Source: an uncultured Bacteroides sp.
GTDB taxonomy: Bacteria; Bacteroidota; Bacteroidia; Bacteroidales; Bacteroidaceae
NCBI RefSeq assembly: GCF_959029255.1
Contig: NZ_CAUFUE010000022.1
Location: forward strand, 29,582-93,581
Length of the DNA stretch: 64,000 nucleotides
Direction of reading: 5' to 3'
Below are positions 34,024-42,320 of this stretch, piece by piece (position 1 is the stretch's first letter; each line of letters opens with the position of its first letter). The notes beneath the pieces are model-generated. The model worked only from the letters and a program-made list of their open reading frames with translations, was not told where the DNA came from and searched no databases. Made by a program: the position numbers and the translations under genes.

Positions 34024-34989
34024 CTAAATGCCCCTGCCCCTTTTCTGTCTTGGGGCGGCACGTTGTCCGGTTTCCTGCTTTATCTCCTGCGCTTGGCTGG
34101 TGCTGTTCTTCTGTTCCTGCTTCCTGCCGCACAGGTAATCGTTCAAGTCCGAATACCCCCTGTAATTGTGCGAGAAGTCACGCACACGGTAGGAGTATTC
34201 CAATTCGATAGCCCGTGTCGCCTTATATCCCGTCTCGTCATTGTCAAGCATACAGTGGATACGTTCATACGGGTATAGCACGTCAATGGCTTTTGGCACG
34301 TTGACAGTCGAGTTAAGAATAACATAGTCCTGCCTGTCAAGGTCGGGCATGGTCGGACAGTTCTTCATCCGGAGCGTGAGGAAAGAAAGATAATCCATAA
34401 AACCCTCGAATACCAAACATTTCTCTCTCGGCTCTCCCTGCTGCCGTATATGGGTGATGTCTTTCGGGGCGATGCAGCCTTTGAAAAAGGAATTGCGAAC
34501 CTCGTAACCTCCTGCCATATTCGGGAAACCGATAGCAAAGAACGGTCTGCCGTTATTGGTAAAATGGAGTTCCTTACATTCTCTTTTTGCCAGTTCGATA
34601 TTGATACCCCGCCCCTGCAAGTAACGGAGCAATGCCGGATGGGTCAAGTCACGGACTTCCAAATGTTGGAAACTCGGTTCTGTCCTACGCTGGGGAAAAG
34701 AAAAACTGACCGGGCGGACGTGCGGTGTCTGTTCCGCTATCCGGTTTAAAAGGTATGGCAGGCTGTCGGAGCAATAGAGTTCCTTTGCCAGTGCGATGAT
34801 GTTGCCGCCCTTGCCTGCGCCAAAGTCATACCAAAGGTTGCGGTCAGTGTTCACCTTGAAAGACGGTTCGTGTTCCTCCCTTAACGGTGATTTGTACCAT
34901 AAGCCGTTGCCCTGCTGCTTGACAGGAGAGTAACCTAAATTGTGCAGATAGTCTGCGATGGGTATTTGTTTCACATCTTCGATATTCAT
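34024..34989 (-). CDS. Toprim-domain primase, zinc-ligand-free CHC2-like N-terminus
   Basis: A 321-residue protein likely to prime replication of the transferred strand. It starts at MNIEDVKQIPIADYLHNLG (ATG at 34989; 5' extensions have no homology). Residues 25-75 follow the CHC2 zinc-ribbon pattern, but the ligands are replaced: YKSPLREEHEPSF and YDFGAGKGGN where CHC2 proteins have Cys and His. The Toprim domain shows CLVFEGFMDYLSF and MLDNDETGYKA. A C-terminal basic stretch follows. It belongs to the backbone operon with the ATPase and HTH genes. Confidence 0.87.
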   Translation of the reverse strand: MNIEDVKQIPIADYLHNLGYSPVKQQGNGLWYKSPLREEHEPSFKVNTDRNLWYDFGAGKGGNIIALAKELYCSDSLPYLLNRIAEQTPHVRPVSFSFPQRRTEPSFQHLEVRDLTHPALLRYLQGRGINIELAKRECKELHFTNNGRPFFAIGFPNMAGGYEVRNSFFKGCIAPKDITHIRQQGEPREKCLVFEGFMDYLSFLTLRMKNCPTMPDLDRQDYVILNSTVNVPKAIDVLYPYERIHCMLDNDETGYKATRAIELEYSYRVRDFSHNYRGYSDLNDYLCGRKQEQKNSTSQAQEIKQETGQRAAPRQKRGRGI

Positions 34990-35152
34990 AACATTTTCTT
35001 TTTTGGGGATTAAAAAATAGTTGAAAAGTGCGCCAGTCCTGTTTAGTCCGTTATATATATACCCGTACCATACTAAACCTGCCTGTTCCGATACAGGGAA
35101 ATAGTAAGTCCGTTCCTCTTGTATATACACCCGGACTAAACCAAACTGACTT
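34990..35152. other. Gap between primase and ATPase genes with TTTAGTCCG motifs
   Basis: TTTAGTCCG (35042-35050) and its reverse complement CGGACTAAA (35132-35140) face each other across two TATATATA-like patches. The same word occurs at 34020-34028 and in the direct repeats at 26849 (one mismatch) and 28115. It may be a regulatory or replication-related site. Confidence 0.4.
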
Positions 35153-36226
35153 TTAATAATGGAAATCGGGATTGTAGCGGTAGCCTTTGCCCTCTTTCAC
35201 AATCATGCGCTTGTTCACAAGGAATTTGTTCAAATCCACATGGATATTGCGCCCACGCTCGTAGCCGATACTCGCATAACCCTGTTTCAAGGTCTTTAGG
35301 ACATTCTCATAACCATATATAACCTGTTTGCCAAAACCGTTTTCCAAAGCTGTCCTGTGCTGTTGCTCCGTCAGTTCTGCCAGTGAAAAACCCCTGTCTT
35401 GGCTGGGCTGCTTGAATACATAACCGTCCACGGCTTCGGGCAATGCGCTGTCGTTGATACGGAATGCGAACGGGGCAAACTCCCGGTCACGTATGTGCAT
35501 CGCCTTTACCTCGCTTATGTTGCCGTCCTGCTGGCTTTTCGTGATTTGCAGGACGGTTTCAGCCTTGTTGTTCAGCTCCGTACCGATATGTCCCCTTGTG
35601 TTGTCATCCCCCTTGTTCAAATGCAGTACAGTATGGATATGCAGGTTATATCCGCTTGACCAGCGCATCAAGAGGTTGATTAGGTCAGTCGATTCGCTGG
35701 GGCTGTTGATGTCATACATCAAGTCACGGATTCCGTCAATGATGAGTAATCCCACATCGGGCATATTTTCAAGCATATAGCCGATAATCTGTTTCCGCTT
35801 GTCGGGGGTCTGCTCCCTTAGCACGATGAAAACAAAATCGTCCCTGTCCTTGTCGGTAGGCAATCCGGCAAGGCGCAAAATACGCTCCATGACCTTATGG
35901 CAATGGTATTTGCTCTGCTCGGTATCTACATAGAGGATTTTCCGTTTGTTCGGTGGCAGGTATGCCGAATACTTCAGTACCTCGTCATTCTTCAACGCTG
36001 CCGCAACGATAGCGGAAATGTTGAATGTCTTTTTGCTCTTGGCTTTACCCGTGGATGCGCTGAAATTACCCAGCGTGCCAATGGTAGAGCCGTTCACCCA
36101 GAGTATTTCGGGCGGTACTTCGTAAGTGTCCGTCACCTTTAGATGAATGGTTTTCCAAAGGGCTGCGAAATCCTCTTTCTGCATGGTGACGTCCTGCCCG
36201 GCTTCTGTCGCTTTTCTATTTTCCAT
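35153..36226 (-). CDS. RepA-like AAA/RecA-fold ATPase
   Basis: A 357-residue protein of the hexameric-helicase/RecA type found in Bacteroides mobilizable units. The nucleotide-binding loop is non-canonical: LGNFSASTGKAKSKKTF (about residues 53-69). The Walker B strand is VGLLIIDGIRDLM, and a HTVLHLNKGD strand follows. It likely unwinds DNA for replication of the excised or transferred form together with the primase. The C-terminal 90 residues may form a winged helix. It lies 6 nt after the HTH gene. Confidence 0.82.
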   Translation of the reverse strand: MENRKATEAGQDVTMQKEDFAALWKTIHLKVTDTYEVPPEILWVNGSTIGTLGNFSASTGKAKSKKTFNISAIVAAALKNDEVLKYSAYLPPNKRKILYVDTEQSKYHCHKVMERILRLAGLPTDKDRDDFVFIVLREQTPDKRKQIIGYMLENMPDVGLLIIDGIRDLMYDINSPSESTDLINLLMRWSSGYNLHIHTVLHLNKGDDNTRGHIGTELNNKAETVLQITKSQQDGNISEVKAMHIRDREFAPFAFRINDSALPEAVDGYVFKQPSQDRGFSLAELTEQQHRTALENGFGKQVIYGYENVLKTLKQGYASIGYERGRNIHVDLNKFLVNKRMIVKEGKGYRYNPDFHY

Positions 36227-36231
36227 AGCCG

Positions 36232-36519
36232 TTATTTCTTTAGAGGACGGTTAAGGATATACTTCTGCGCTTCCTGCTCTATCTGCGCCTGCGTCTTGAC
36301 CGGGTTCTGACGTAACCATGCTTCCAACTCCGCTTTCTCAAAATAAAGCATTTTGCCCTGCGGCTTGTAATGGGGTATCAAGTTACCCGAAGTCAGCTTG
36401 TACAGGTAACTTTTAGAAAGGTTCAAAAACTTGCTCGCTTCATCGAAGCTAAGCACGTTCTTTGAAAGGAACACTAAATTTTCGAGTTCTGCAACTCGCT
36501 TCTCAATACTTGTTTCCAT
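36232..36519 (-). CDS. Helix-turn-helix protein (excisionase family)
   Basis: A 95-residue protein. LSFDEASKFLNLSKSYLYKL at about 23-42 and PHYKPQGKMLYFEKAELEAW form the excisionase-type winged helix. It is the first gene of the ATPase-primase operon and may control it or assist excision. A 12-bp palindrome, GTAATCGATTAC (36573-36584), and a TACTTTTG box (minus strand, 36590-36597) lie just upstream. Confidence 0.87.
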   Translation of the reverse strand: METSIEKRVAELENLVFLSKNVLSFDEASKFLNLSKSYLYKLTSGNLIPHYKPQGKMLYFEKAELEAWLRQNPVKTQAQIEQEAQKYILNRPLKK

Positions 36520-36572
36520 ATAACAAAAGTATTTGCGTTAGACAATATGGAGTGCATGCCCTCCGGTTTCTT

Positions 36573-36597
36573 GTAATCGATTACGGGGGCAAAAGTA
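36573..36597 (-). promoter_or_regulatory. Promoter with palindromic operator for the backbone operon
   Basis: GTAATCGATTAC (36573-36584) is a perfect palindrome directly downstream of TACTTTTG (minus strand, 36590-36597). A repressor bound there would block initiation. Confidence 0.45.
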
Positions 36598-36650
36598 TTG
36601 AGGAATAGCTTGATAGCGGATTAAACTATGTTTGAGGTCTTAACCTATTC

Positions 36651-37580
36651 TTAAAGTTTTTTCAGTTGTTTGATATAGTTTCTAATAGTCGCATATTCTT
36701 TTTCATGCTCCAAATCTTTCACATAATTGGTAGCTGTAGCTAAATCCCCTTGATTTAGATATTTATCCCTTTTTGTATTCTTTGTAAGAAACAGCCTGCT
36801 ATTTGCAATAACCGATTGCCAATTAGATGTTATGAAACCACGACTGCTTAACTCCGAAAAAAGAAAAGCTACTTGCCTGTTGTTATTAGACCTAAATATA
36901 ACTTTAGGCTTACAAGAAAGTATCGCTTTCAAATCTTCAAAAGTCATAGGGGCATTGAAAATCTCTACCTCATTGATACACTCTACCAATAACTCTATTT
37001 GCCTATCGTTTAAAATAGACTTAAAAGGATTTTCAGTTTTAGCAATATGGGGTATAATTTTAGGCTCTTGGTATTCATCTTGAATTGGTTGCGGTTCTTT
37101 CCGTTCCTGTTGTGGTTGCATTTCCACTTGCACCTTATCTTCTTTCTTTTTTCGCAAGTATGCCGAATATCTTTCTAACACAACAACTTTGACTACTACG
37201 GAGAAATAAGGCAGTTCTTCATCATAAACCGTATTATCTTGTTCATATCGGGAATAATCAAATGAAAGAGGATTAAACGACATGTATTTTCTTTTCTCAT
37301 CGGATTTCAAAGATTCATAAAAACCACTTTCCCAAAAGAAGTCAGATACCGAATAAAAACTTTGAATATCATTCAATACGGAATAACGTATATATAACTG
37401 TACTAACTCATCAGCGGTACGAATATATTCCTGCTGTTCCAGCTTATCAGCCTGTTCTTTATTGAGATATACAGACTTGGCAGCAATGCTGTCTGTCAAC
37501 ACTTGGTTGGCATGATTGATACAACGGTTAAAGATGCCTTGTATATGGTCGAATTTTATTTTCAGTTCTTCTTCTGTCAT
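36651..37580 (-). CDS. Mobilizable-element protein of unknown function
   Basis: A 309-residue, charged, largely helical protein with no signal peptide or membrane segment. A Gln/Glu-rich linker (QPQQERKEPQPIQDE) near residues 155-170 divides it. The C-terminal part (ILNDRQIELLVECINEVEIF, then FRSNNNRQVAFLFSELSSRG) looks like a small winged-helix-like domain. It lies between the integrase and the HTH gene, a position often filled by unknown proteins in NBU-like elements. No function is assigned. Confidence 0.6.
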   Translation of the reverse strand: MTEEELKIKFDHIQGIFNRCINHANQVLTDSIAAKSVYLNKEQADKLEQQEYIRTADELVQLYIRYSVLNDIQSFYSVSDFFWESGFYESLKSDEKRKYMSFNPLSFDYSRYEQDNTVYDEELPYFSVVVKVVVLERYSAYLRKKKEDKVQVEMQPQQERKEPQPIQDEYQEPKIIPHIAKTENPFKSILNDRQIELLVECINEVEIFNAPMTFEDLKAILSCKPKVIFRSNNNRQVAFLFSELSSRGFITSNWQSVIANSRLFLTKNTKRDKYLNQGDLATATNYVKDLEHEKEYATIRNYIKQLKKL

Positions 37581-37646
37581 AATATCCTATGTTTCAGTTA
37601 GTAGAAACAAAGATATATTTTTTCGACTAAACAAAGGCAAAAAAAG

Positions 37647-37683
37647 AAAGAAAGTACGGACTTATGCTAACCGTACTTTCTTT
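37647..37683 (-). terminator. Terminator of the integrase gene
   Basis: AAAGAAAGTACGG (37647-37659) pairs exactly with CCGTACTTTCTTT (37671-37683), 4 nt after the integrase stop. An A-rich run on the plus strand supplies Us on the minus transcript. Confidence 0.8.
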
Positions 37684-37687
37684 AATT

Positions 37688-38881
37688 TTAATCCGTCAAA
37701 TTCGGTATCAAACTTATAGCTTCTTCTTTTTTCTTATCGACAATCTTCGCATAAATTTGAGTTGTGGCTATATTTTTATGTCCTAACAGTTTGCTAACCG
37801 TGTACAAATCAGCCCCCAATGTAAGCATCATGGTAGCATGTGTATGCCGGGCGACATGAAACGAGATATGTTTAGTAACTCCTGCATCTTTCGCCCATCT
37901 TTGAAGTGTCTTGTTTATAGTCCCCTCATGCGTCAAAGAAAAAATCAAATCATCGCCTTTTGCTTCATTTTGTTGCGGCAACCACTTTAACGCTTCATCG
38001 GATATAGGCAAGTAAAGCGGCTCCTTGGTTTTCTGCATCTTGATTTCAATTCTTATTCTTTCACCGCTTTTCTGTAAATCGTTCCACTTCAATTTTCTTA
38101 TATCGCTTACACGCAACCCACACAAACAACTGAAAAGAAAGGCTTGTTTCATTATCTCATACTTGCACTCCGTAGCAATAAGTAACCTCAATTCCTCCAT
38201 TGTCAAATACTCTCTACGGCTTGCTTCTGCTTTTACTTTATCGGCAAAGTCAAACTCTTTTGTCGGGTTTACTGTTATAATGCCATCTTTATAAGCCCTA
38301 TTTATAGCAGTCCGCAATACTCCATAATAAGCAACTACCGAATTATTGCTTAATAATCCGCCTGCTTTTGTTACTCCGTATTTACTCGCTTTCTTTGCCT
38401 GCTTTAAGAAATCCACAAAACTACTAAGGAAATCCTTATCAATATCACGAAAAGCGATATAATCCCCTCTAAACAATTTCAATTCACGGATAGTATTCCC
38501 AATAGTCTTTTCGTAATTCAGACTGCCACGCTCCTTAGATTGCTGTCGCATATCCACTAAATAATCAAGTACGTTTGCTTTGGATTTATTAGTATTTTGA
38601 AATCCGTGCGCATCATTCTGCAACTCAACAATCCGTTTACTCTGAATAGCTTTGGCAAGTGCCAAAGTCGCTTCATTCTTTGTCTTATCTTCCCTCGTCT
38701 TTTCGGGGATTAGATACAACTTCAAAAACTCATATTGCCGTTTACCACCAACATAGTTTTCTTTTCTAATCACGTCACCAGTGTAATAATCCAAATAGAT
38801 GGATTGATTACCATTGGCAAGCTGCTTAAATCTGATTCTTACAGGTTCTTTCAGTTTGACCTCTTGTTTTTTCTTCGCCAT
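37688..38881 (-). CDS. Tyrosine recombinase (integrase) of the mobilizable element
   Basis: A 397-residue site-specific recombinase with an N-terminal arm-binding region, a SAM-like core-binding domain (about 105-210) and the catalytic domain. Catalytic residues are visible: Arg in CGLRVSDIRKLKW (about 257), His-x-x-Arg in HVARHTHATMML, His in LLGHKNIATTQ and the nucleophile Tyr in IYAKIVD. Being adjacent to attR, it is the likely integrase. Nested GTAACAAA inverted repeats lie upstream of its start. Confidence 0.95.
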   Translation of the reverse strand: MAKKKQEVKLKEPVRIRFKQLANGNQSIYLDYYTGDVIRKENYVGGKRQYEFLKLYLIPEKTREDKTKNEATLALAKAIQSKRIVELQNDAHGFQNTNKSKANVLDYLVDMRQQSKERGSLNYEKTIGNTIRELKLFRGDYIAFRDIDKDFLSSFVDFLKQAKKASKYGVTKAGGLLSNNSVVAYYGVLRTAINRAYKDGIITVNPTKEFDFADKVKAEASRREYLTMEELRLLIATECKYEIMKQAFLFSCLCGLRVSDIRKLKWNDLQKSGERIRIEIKMQKTKEPLYLPISDEALKWLPQQNEAKGDDLIFSLTHEGTINKTLQRWAKDAGVTKHISFHVARHTHATMMLTLGADLYTVSKLLGHKNIATTQIYAKIVDKKKEEAISLIPNLTD

Positions 38882-38890
38882 ACTTATGTT

Positions 38891-38972
38891 TTTATTTTGT
38901 TACCGATGGCAAATATAGTATTTATTTTTGTTACTCAACACTATCTGAGTAACAAACTGGTAACAAAATAAA
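38891..38972. promoter_or_regulatory. Nested inverted repeats upstream of the integrase
   Basis: TTTATTTTGTTACC (38891-38904) pairs with GGTAACAAAATAAA (38959-38972), and TTTGTTACTC (38927-38936) pairs with GAGTAACAAA (38947-38956). The shared word GTAACAAA also occurs three times at the other end of the element. Candidate arm-type integrase sites and/or integrase operator. Confidence 0.55.
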
Positions 38973-39060
38973 GGAATTTATAGGCTAAATATAGAAAACA
39001 AGCAAAACAAAGGAAATAAGATACAACAATAATAAAATACTATATATCAACTATTTATAT

Positions 39061-40017
39061 TCAATTTATTAGTTCTTTTTTTCTCTTCTTCCAAAGTTGC
39101 CAGCTATTAATAATGTTTTGCCACAAGACATAAGATCCGGGGCCCACGGAAGAGAGCGGGTTAAGATAAGTATAGGCCATCCAGATGGCAAGCACTGTGT
39201 TTTTTTGCCCCAAAGCTTGTCCGCCACTGATACGCTCTTTATAATGCCCGCCTATTCTTTTCCCTAAATAGAACTGGACACAACAAGTAATCAGTCCTGC
39301 CATGGCAATCAGTACCTCCACAAAAACGGGGGCATCGCTATTTATCAGGGAACGAACCGTCTGCCCGGAAACAATGGCAAGGGCTACTCCCCAGAGGTAA
39401 AAAGCGGCATCGTGGAAATTCAACAGGAAACGATGGATGCGGGGGGCAAAGACACGCAGGGCGCAAGCCATGAAGAACGGTAGCAGCAAAAGCGGAAACA
39501 CTTTGCTCAGTATCTTCAGAAAAGCCGCAAAAAAAGTGATGTCAGCATGAGGTTCTACCAAAGGAAACACCAATGGGACAGCTATAGCTGCCAACAGATT
39601 GGACAGCAGCGTATAAGTAGTGAGGCTTGCCGCACTGCCACCCAGCTTACCGGTGATGACGGCCGCCGCTGTGGCCGTAGGACAAATGAGACAAACCATT
39701 GCTCCCTCAAATATTTCCCTATAAGTTTCCTCCATCGGACAGAGTACCAACACACCTGCCACTACGAGGCACGACGCGGATTGGAACAACAACAGCCAAC
39801 CGTGCCACGACTTGGGCTTCAACTCATGCACCTCCACTTTGCAGAACGTAAGTAGAAGTTGGGCGAAAATCAGGGCTGGAGTCAAGATGGCAATCAAACC
39901 ATTGACGTAGGGCTTGACAGGCGCCAGGATAGGAATTCTTGCAAAAAAGAAATATGCCAACGTACCGGCAATCATCGCCAACGGCAATGTCCAGTTCTTC
40001 AGGAAACGAAGAATCAT
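39061..40017 (-). CDS. BASS-family transporter (bile acid:Na+ symporter-like), 3' end replaced by the element
   Basis: A 318-residue membrane protein with about nine or ten hydrophobic segments, as in bile acid:sodium symporter-like carriers. VCLICPTATAAAVITGKLGG (about residues 108-127) corresponds to the family's crossover region. The substrate is unknown. The last roughly 20 residues lie at attR: the integrated element supplies NSWQLWKKRKKELIN and the original NSYQLWKKRKNEMKQ remains at 26550-26614, so the reading frame is restored. A TAACTTTG -7 box (minus strand, 40045-40052) precedes the start. Confidence 0.85.
   Translation of the reverse strand: MILRFLKNWTLPLAMIAGTLAYFFFARIPILAPVKPYVNGLIAILTPALIFAQLLLTFCKVEVHELKPKSWHGWLLLFQSASCLVVAGVLVLCPMEETYREIFEGAMVCLICPTATAAAVITGKLGGSAASLTTYTLLSNLLAAIAVPLVFPLVEPHADITFFAAFLKILSKVFPLLLLPFFMACALRVFAPRIHRFLLNFHDAAFYLWGVALAIVSGQTVRSLINSDAPVFVEVLIAMAGLITCCVQFYLGKRIGGHYKERISGGQALGQKNTVLAIWMAYTYLNPLSSVGPGSYVLWQNIINSWQLWKKRKKELIN
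39103..39125. repeat. attR core inside the BASS gene
   Basis: Matches 26593-26615 with one mismatch. It encodes the WQNIIN segment near the transporter C-terminus. The 42 nt on its left (39061-39102) belong to the element side and complete the gene. Confidence 0.8.
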
Positions 40018-40044
40018 ATTTATTTATTTTTAAATTAGCCGTGG

Positions 40045-40165
40045 CAAAGTTACTGATATTATCAATAAATCGGATAAGAGCAGGGCTAAATCTGCCGAAA
40101 AGAGTATATGGACAACAAAACTTAAAGGCAAAGTATGAGTTTTCTATAAATTTCCACTACATTTG
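40045..40165. promoter_or_regulatory. Divergent -7 elements for the BASS and amidase genes
   Basis: TAACTTTG on the minus strand (40045-40052) serves the BASS gene. TACATTTG on the plus strand (40158-40165) lies 14 nt before the amidase ATG at 40180. Confidence 0.5.
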
Positions 40166-40179
40166 CAGCGATATTATAT

Positions 40180-41430
40180 ATGAAACTATACAGACGATAC
40201 ATATTATATATAGGCATTTGCTTGGGACTGCTCACTTCTTCTTTCTGTGTCGGCAGCGCCGAGGCCAAAGATTTTGTTGTCGTCATCGACGCAGGGCACG
40301 GCGGACACGACCCCGGTGCCGTCGGCAAAATATCCAAAGAAAAGAATATCAATCTGAATGTTGCCCTTAAGTTCGGTAAGCTTATTCAAAAGAACTGCTC
40401 GGACGTGAAAGTGGTTTATACACGTACAAGAGATGTATTTATCCCTCTGGATCGCCGTGCCGAAATAGCCAACGACGCAAAGGCGGATTTATTTATCTCT
40501 ATCCATACGAATGCCCTTGCCAAGAACCGGACTGCCAAAGGGGCATCTACCTGGACATTGGGGCTTGCCAAGTCTGATGCCAACCTCGAAGTGGCAAAGC
40601 GTGAAAACTCCGTAATTCTTTATGAAAGCGACTACAAAACAAGATATGCTGGTTTTAATCCGAATTCTGCGGAGTCCTACATCATCTTTGAATTTATGCA
40701 GGATAAGTATATGTCGCAAAGCGTTCATCTGGCATCGCTCGTACAAAAGCAGTTCCGGCATAGTTGCAACCGTGTGGACCGGGGCGTACATCAGGCAGGA
40801 TTTCTGGTATTAAAAGCCAGTGCAATGCCCAGTATATTGATAGAATTGGGATTTATCTCAACTCCCGAAGAAGAACGTTATCTGAATAGTGAAGCCGGTA
40901 CGGCAACTCTTGCTAACGGAATTTTCCGAGCTTTTCTTGCTTACAAGCGTGAGCAGGAAATACGATTGAACGGAAGTAGCAAAACTATTTTGCCGGAAGA
41001 TATACCGGAGCCGGTGGAGGAAGTTACGGCCACTGCCGACGCAAATAAGGAAAACAATGTTCCGCAACCACAGAAGACAAAACCTGCACCGCAGCGGCCA
41101 CAACCAGTGGAAAAAGCGGTTGTCAATCAAACAGAACGTACGGGTATCGTGTTTAAGATACAGATACTCACTTCCTCACGACCGCTAGCCAAAAATGATA
41201 AAAGGCTGAAAGGATTGAAGAATGTGGACTATTATAAAGAAGGTGGATTATATAAATACACCTACGGCGCATCGCCCGATTATAATAAAGTAGTGCATAC
41301 CAAACGTAGTATTACGGCTCAATTTAAAGACGCTTTCATTATTGCCTTTAAAGACGGCAAGAAAACAAACGTCAATGCCGCCATCAATGAATTCAAAAAG
41401 AAAAAAATAAATAATAAAGATAAATCATGA
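40180..41430 (+). CDS. N-acetylmuramoyl-L-alanine amidase with SPOR-like C-terminus
   Basis: Cleaves peptide side chains from murein in the periplasm, aiding cell separation. The 416-residue protein has a signal peptide (to about residue 29). The Amidase_3 domain shows zinc ligands in VVIDAGHGGHDPGAV, the Glu of KEKNIN, and His in ISIHTNA. The catalytic Glu is in LIELGFISTPEEE. A Pro/Gln-rich linker (about 270-315) leads to a C-terminal SPOR-like repeat (IVFKIQILTSSRPL). Its stop overlaps the next gene's ATG (ATGA, 41427-41430), so it is coupled with the MCE protein. Confidence 0.93.
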   Translation: MKLYRRYILYIGICLGLLTSSFCVGSAEAKDFVVVIDAGHGGHDPGAVGKISKEKNINLNVALKFGKLIQKNCSDVKVVYTRTRDVFIPLDRRAEIANDAKADLFISIHTNALAKNRTAKGASTWTLGLAKSDANLEVAKRENSVILYESDYKTRYAGFNPNSAESYIIFEFMQDKYMSQSVHLASLVQKQFRHSCNRVDRGVHQAGFLVLKASAMPSILIELGFISTPEEERYLNSEAGTATLANGIFRAFLAYKREQEIRLNGSSKTILPEDIPEPVEEVTATADANKENNVPQPQKTKPAPQRPQPVEKAVVNQTERTGIVFKIQILTSSRPLAKNDKRLKGLKNVDYYKEGGLYKYTYGASPDYNKVVHTKRSITAQFKDAFIIAFKDGKKTNVNAAINEFKKKKINNKDKS

Positions 41431-42320
41431 AGTATATCACTAAAGAAGTCAGAATAGGAATTGCGGGCATAGCTGCCCTATGCATATTGATATATGGCAT
41501 CAACTACCTGAAAGGCATCAATATGTTCAAGCCATCCAGCTATTTCTACGTAAAGTTTCACAATGTTAATGGACTTACCAAATCCAGTCCGGTTTTTGCC
41601 GACGGTTTCCGTGTGGGTATCGTACGCGATTTATACTATGACTATACCCAACCCGGCAAAGTTATTGCCGAGATAGATGTTGACCCGGATTTGCGTATTC
41701 CCAAGGGAAGTACGGCTGAACTTATGGCTGAAATGCTTGGCGGTGTCAAGATGAACCTGCTTCTTGCCAACAACCCGCGTGAAAAATACCAGATTGGAGA
41801 TACCATCCCCGGAGTACTCAACAATGGAATGATGGAAAAGGTGGCTACCATGATGCCGCAAATAGAAAAGATGTTACCCAAACTGGATTCCATACTGGGG
41901 TCATTGAATGCGGTATTGTCTGACCCCGCTATCCCTGCAACACTTCGCAATGTACAAGATTTAACGGCAAGCATGACCGTTACCAGCCGCCAACTACAAT
42001 CAATGATGAGCAAGGATATTCCGCAACTCACAGGGAAGCTCAACACCATTGGAGACAACTTTGTGCTCATTTCCAACAACTTAAAAGAGATAGATTATGC
42101 AGCGGCCATGCAGAAAGTAGACTCTACGCTGGCTAATGTAAAAATGATTACAGATAAGCTAAACCAGAAGAACAATACAATCGGATTATTGTTCAATGAT
42201 CCGTCGCTTTATAATAATTTAAATGCCACAACGGCGAATGCGGCAAGTCTGCTGGAAGACTTGAAATCGCATCCGAAACGTTATGTTCATTTCTCTTTGT
42301 TCGGCAAGAAAGATAAGTAG
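41427..42320 (+). CDS. MlaD/MCE-domain lipid-transport protein
   Basis: A 297-residue inner-membrane-anchored periplasmic protein. An N-terminal transmembrane helix (IGIAGIAALCILIYGINYL) precedes the MCE domain (FYVKFHNVNGLTKSSPVFAD, about residues 37-115). A long helical region then resembles the tube-forming parts of MlaD-like proteins. It binds phospholipids for transport between membranes. No partner ATPase or permease is adjacent. Translationally coupled to the amidase. Confidence 0.9.
   Translation: MKYITKEVRIGIAGIAALCILIYGINYLKGINMFKPSSYFYVKFHNVNGLTKSSPVFADGFRVGIVRDLYYDYTQPGKVIAEIDVDPDLRIPKGSTAELMAEMLGGVKMNLLLANNPREKYQIGDTIPGVLNNGMMEKVATMMPQIEKMLPKLDSILGSLNAVLSDPAIPATLRNVQDLTASMTVTSRQLQSMMSKDIPQLTGKLNTIGDNFVLISNNLKEIDYAAAMQKVDSTLANVKMITDKLNQKNNTIGLLFNDPSLYNNLNATTANAASLLEDLKSHPKRYVHFSLFGKKDK

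Larger units (their letters stand above)
26593..39125. mobile_element. 12.5-kb integrated mobilizable element
   Basis: Bounded by attL (26593-26615) and attR (39103-39125), it lies in the 3' end of a BASS transporter gene. It encodes a tyrosine recombinase next to attR, an HTH protein, a RepA-like ATPase, a Toprim primase, MobC and a relaxase, and has a candidate oriT. No type IV secretion genes are present, so transfer would need a helper conjugative element. Cargo occupies the left 5 kb. The backbone order resembles NBU-type mobilizable units of Bacteroides, but NBUs use tRNA genes as targets. Confidence 0.85.

Noticed and set aside
26593..39125. Self-transmissible conjugative transposon
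   Set aside because: Only mobilization genes are present; no TraA-Q/VirB-type secretion genes or coupling protein were found.
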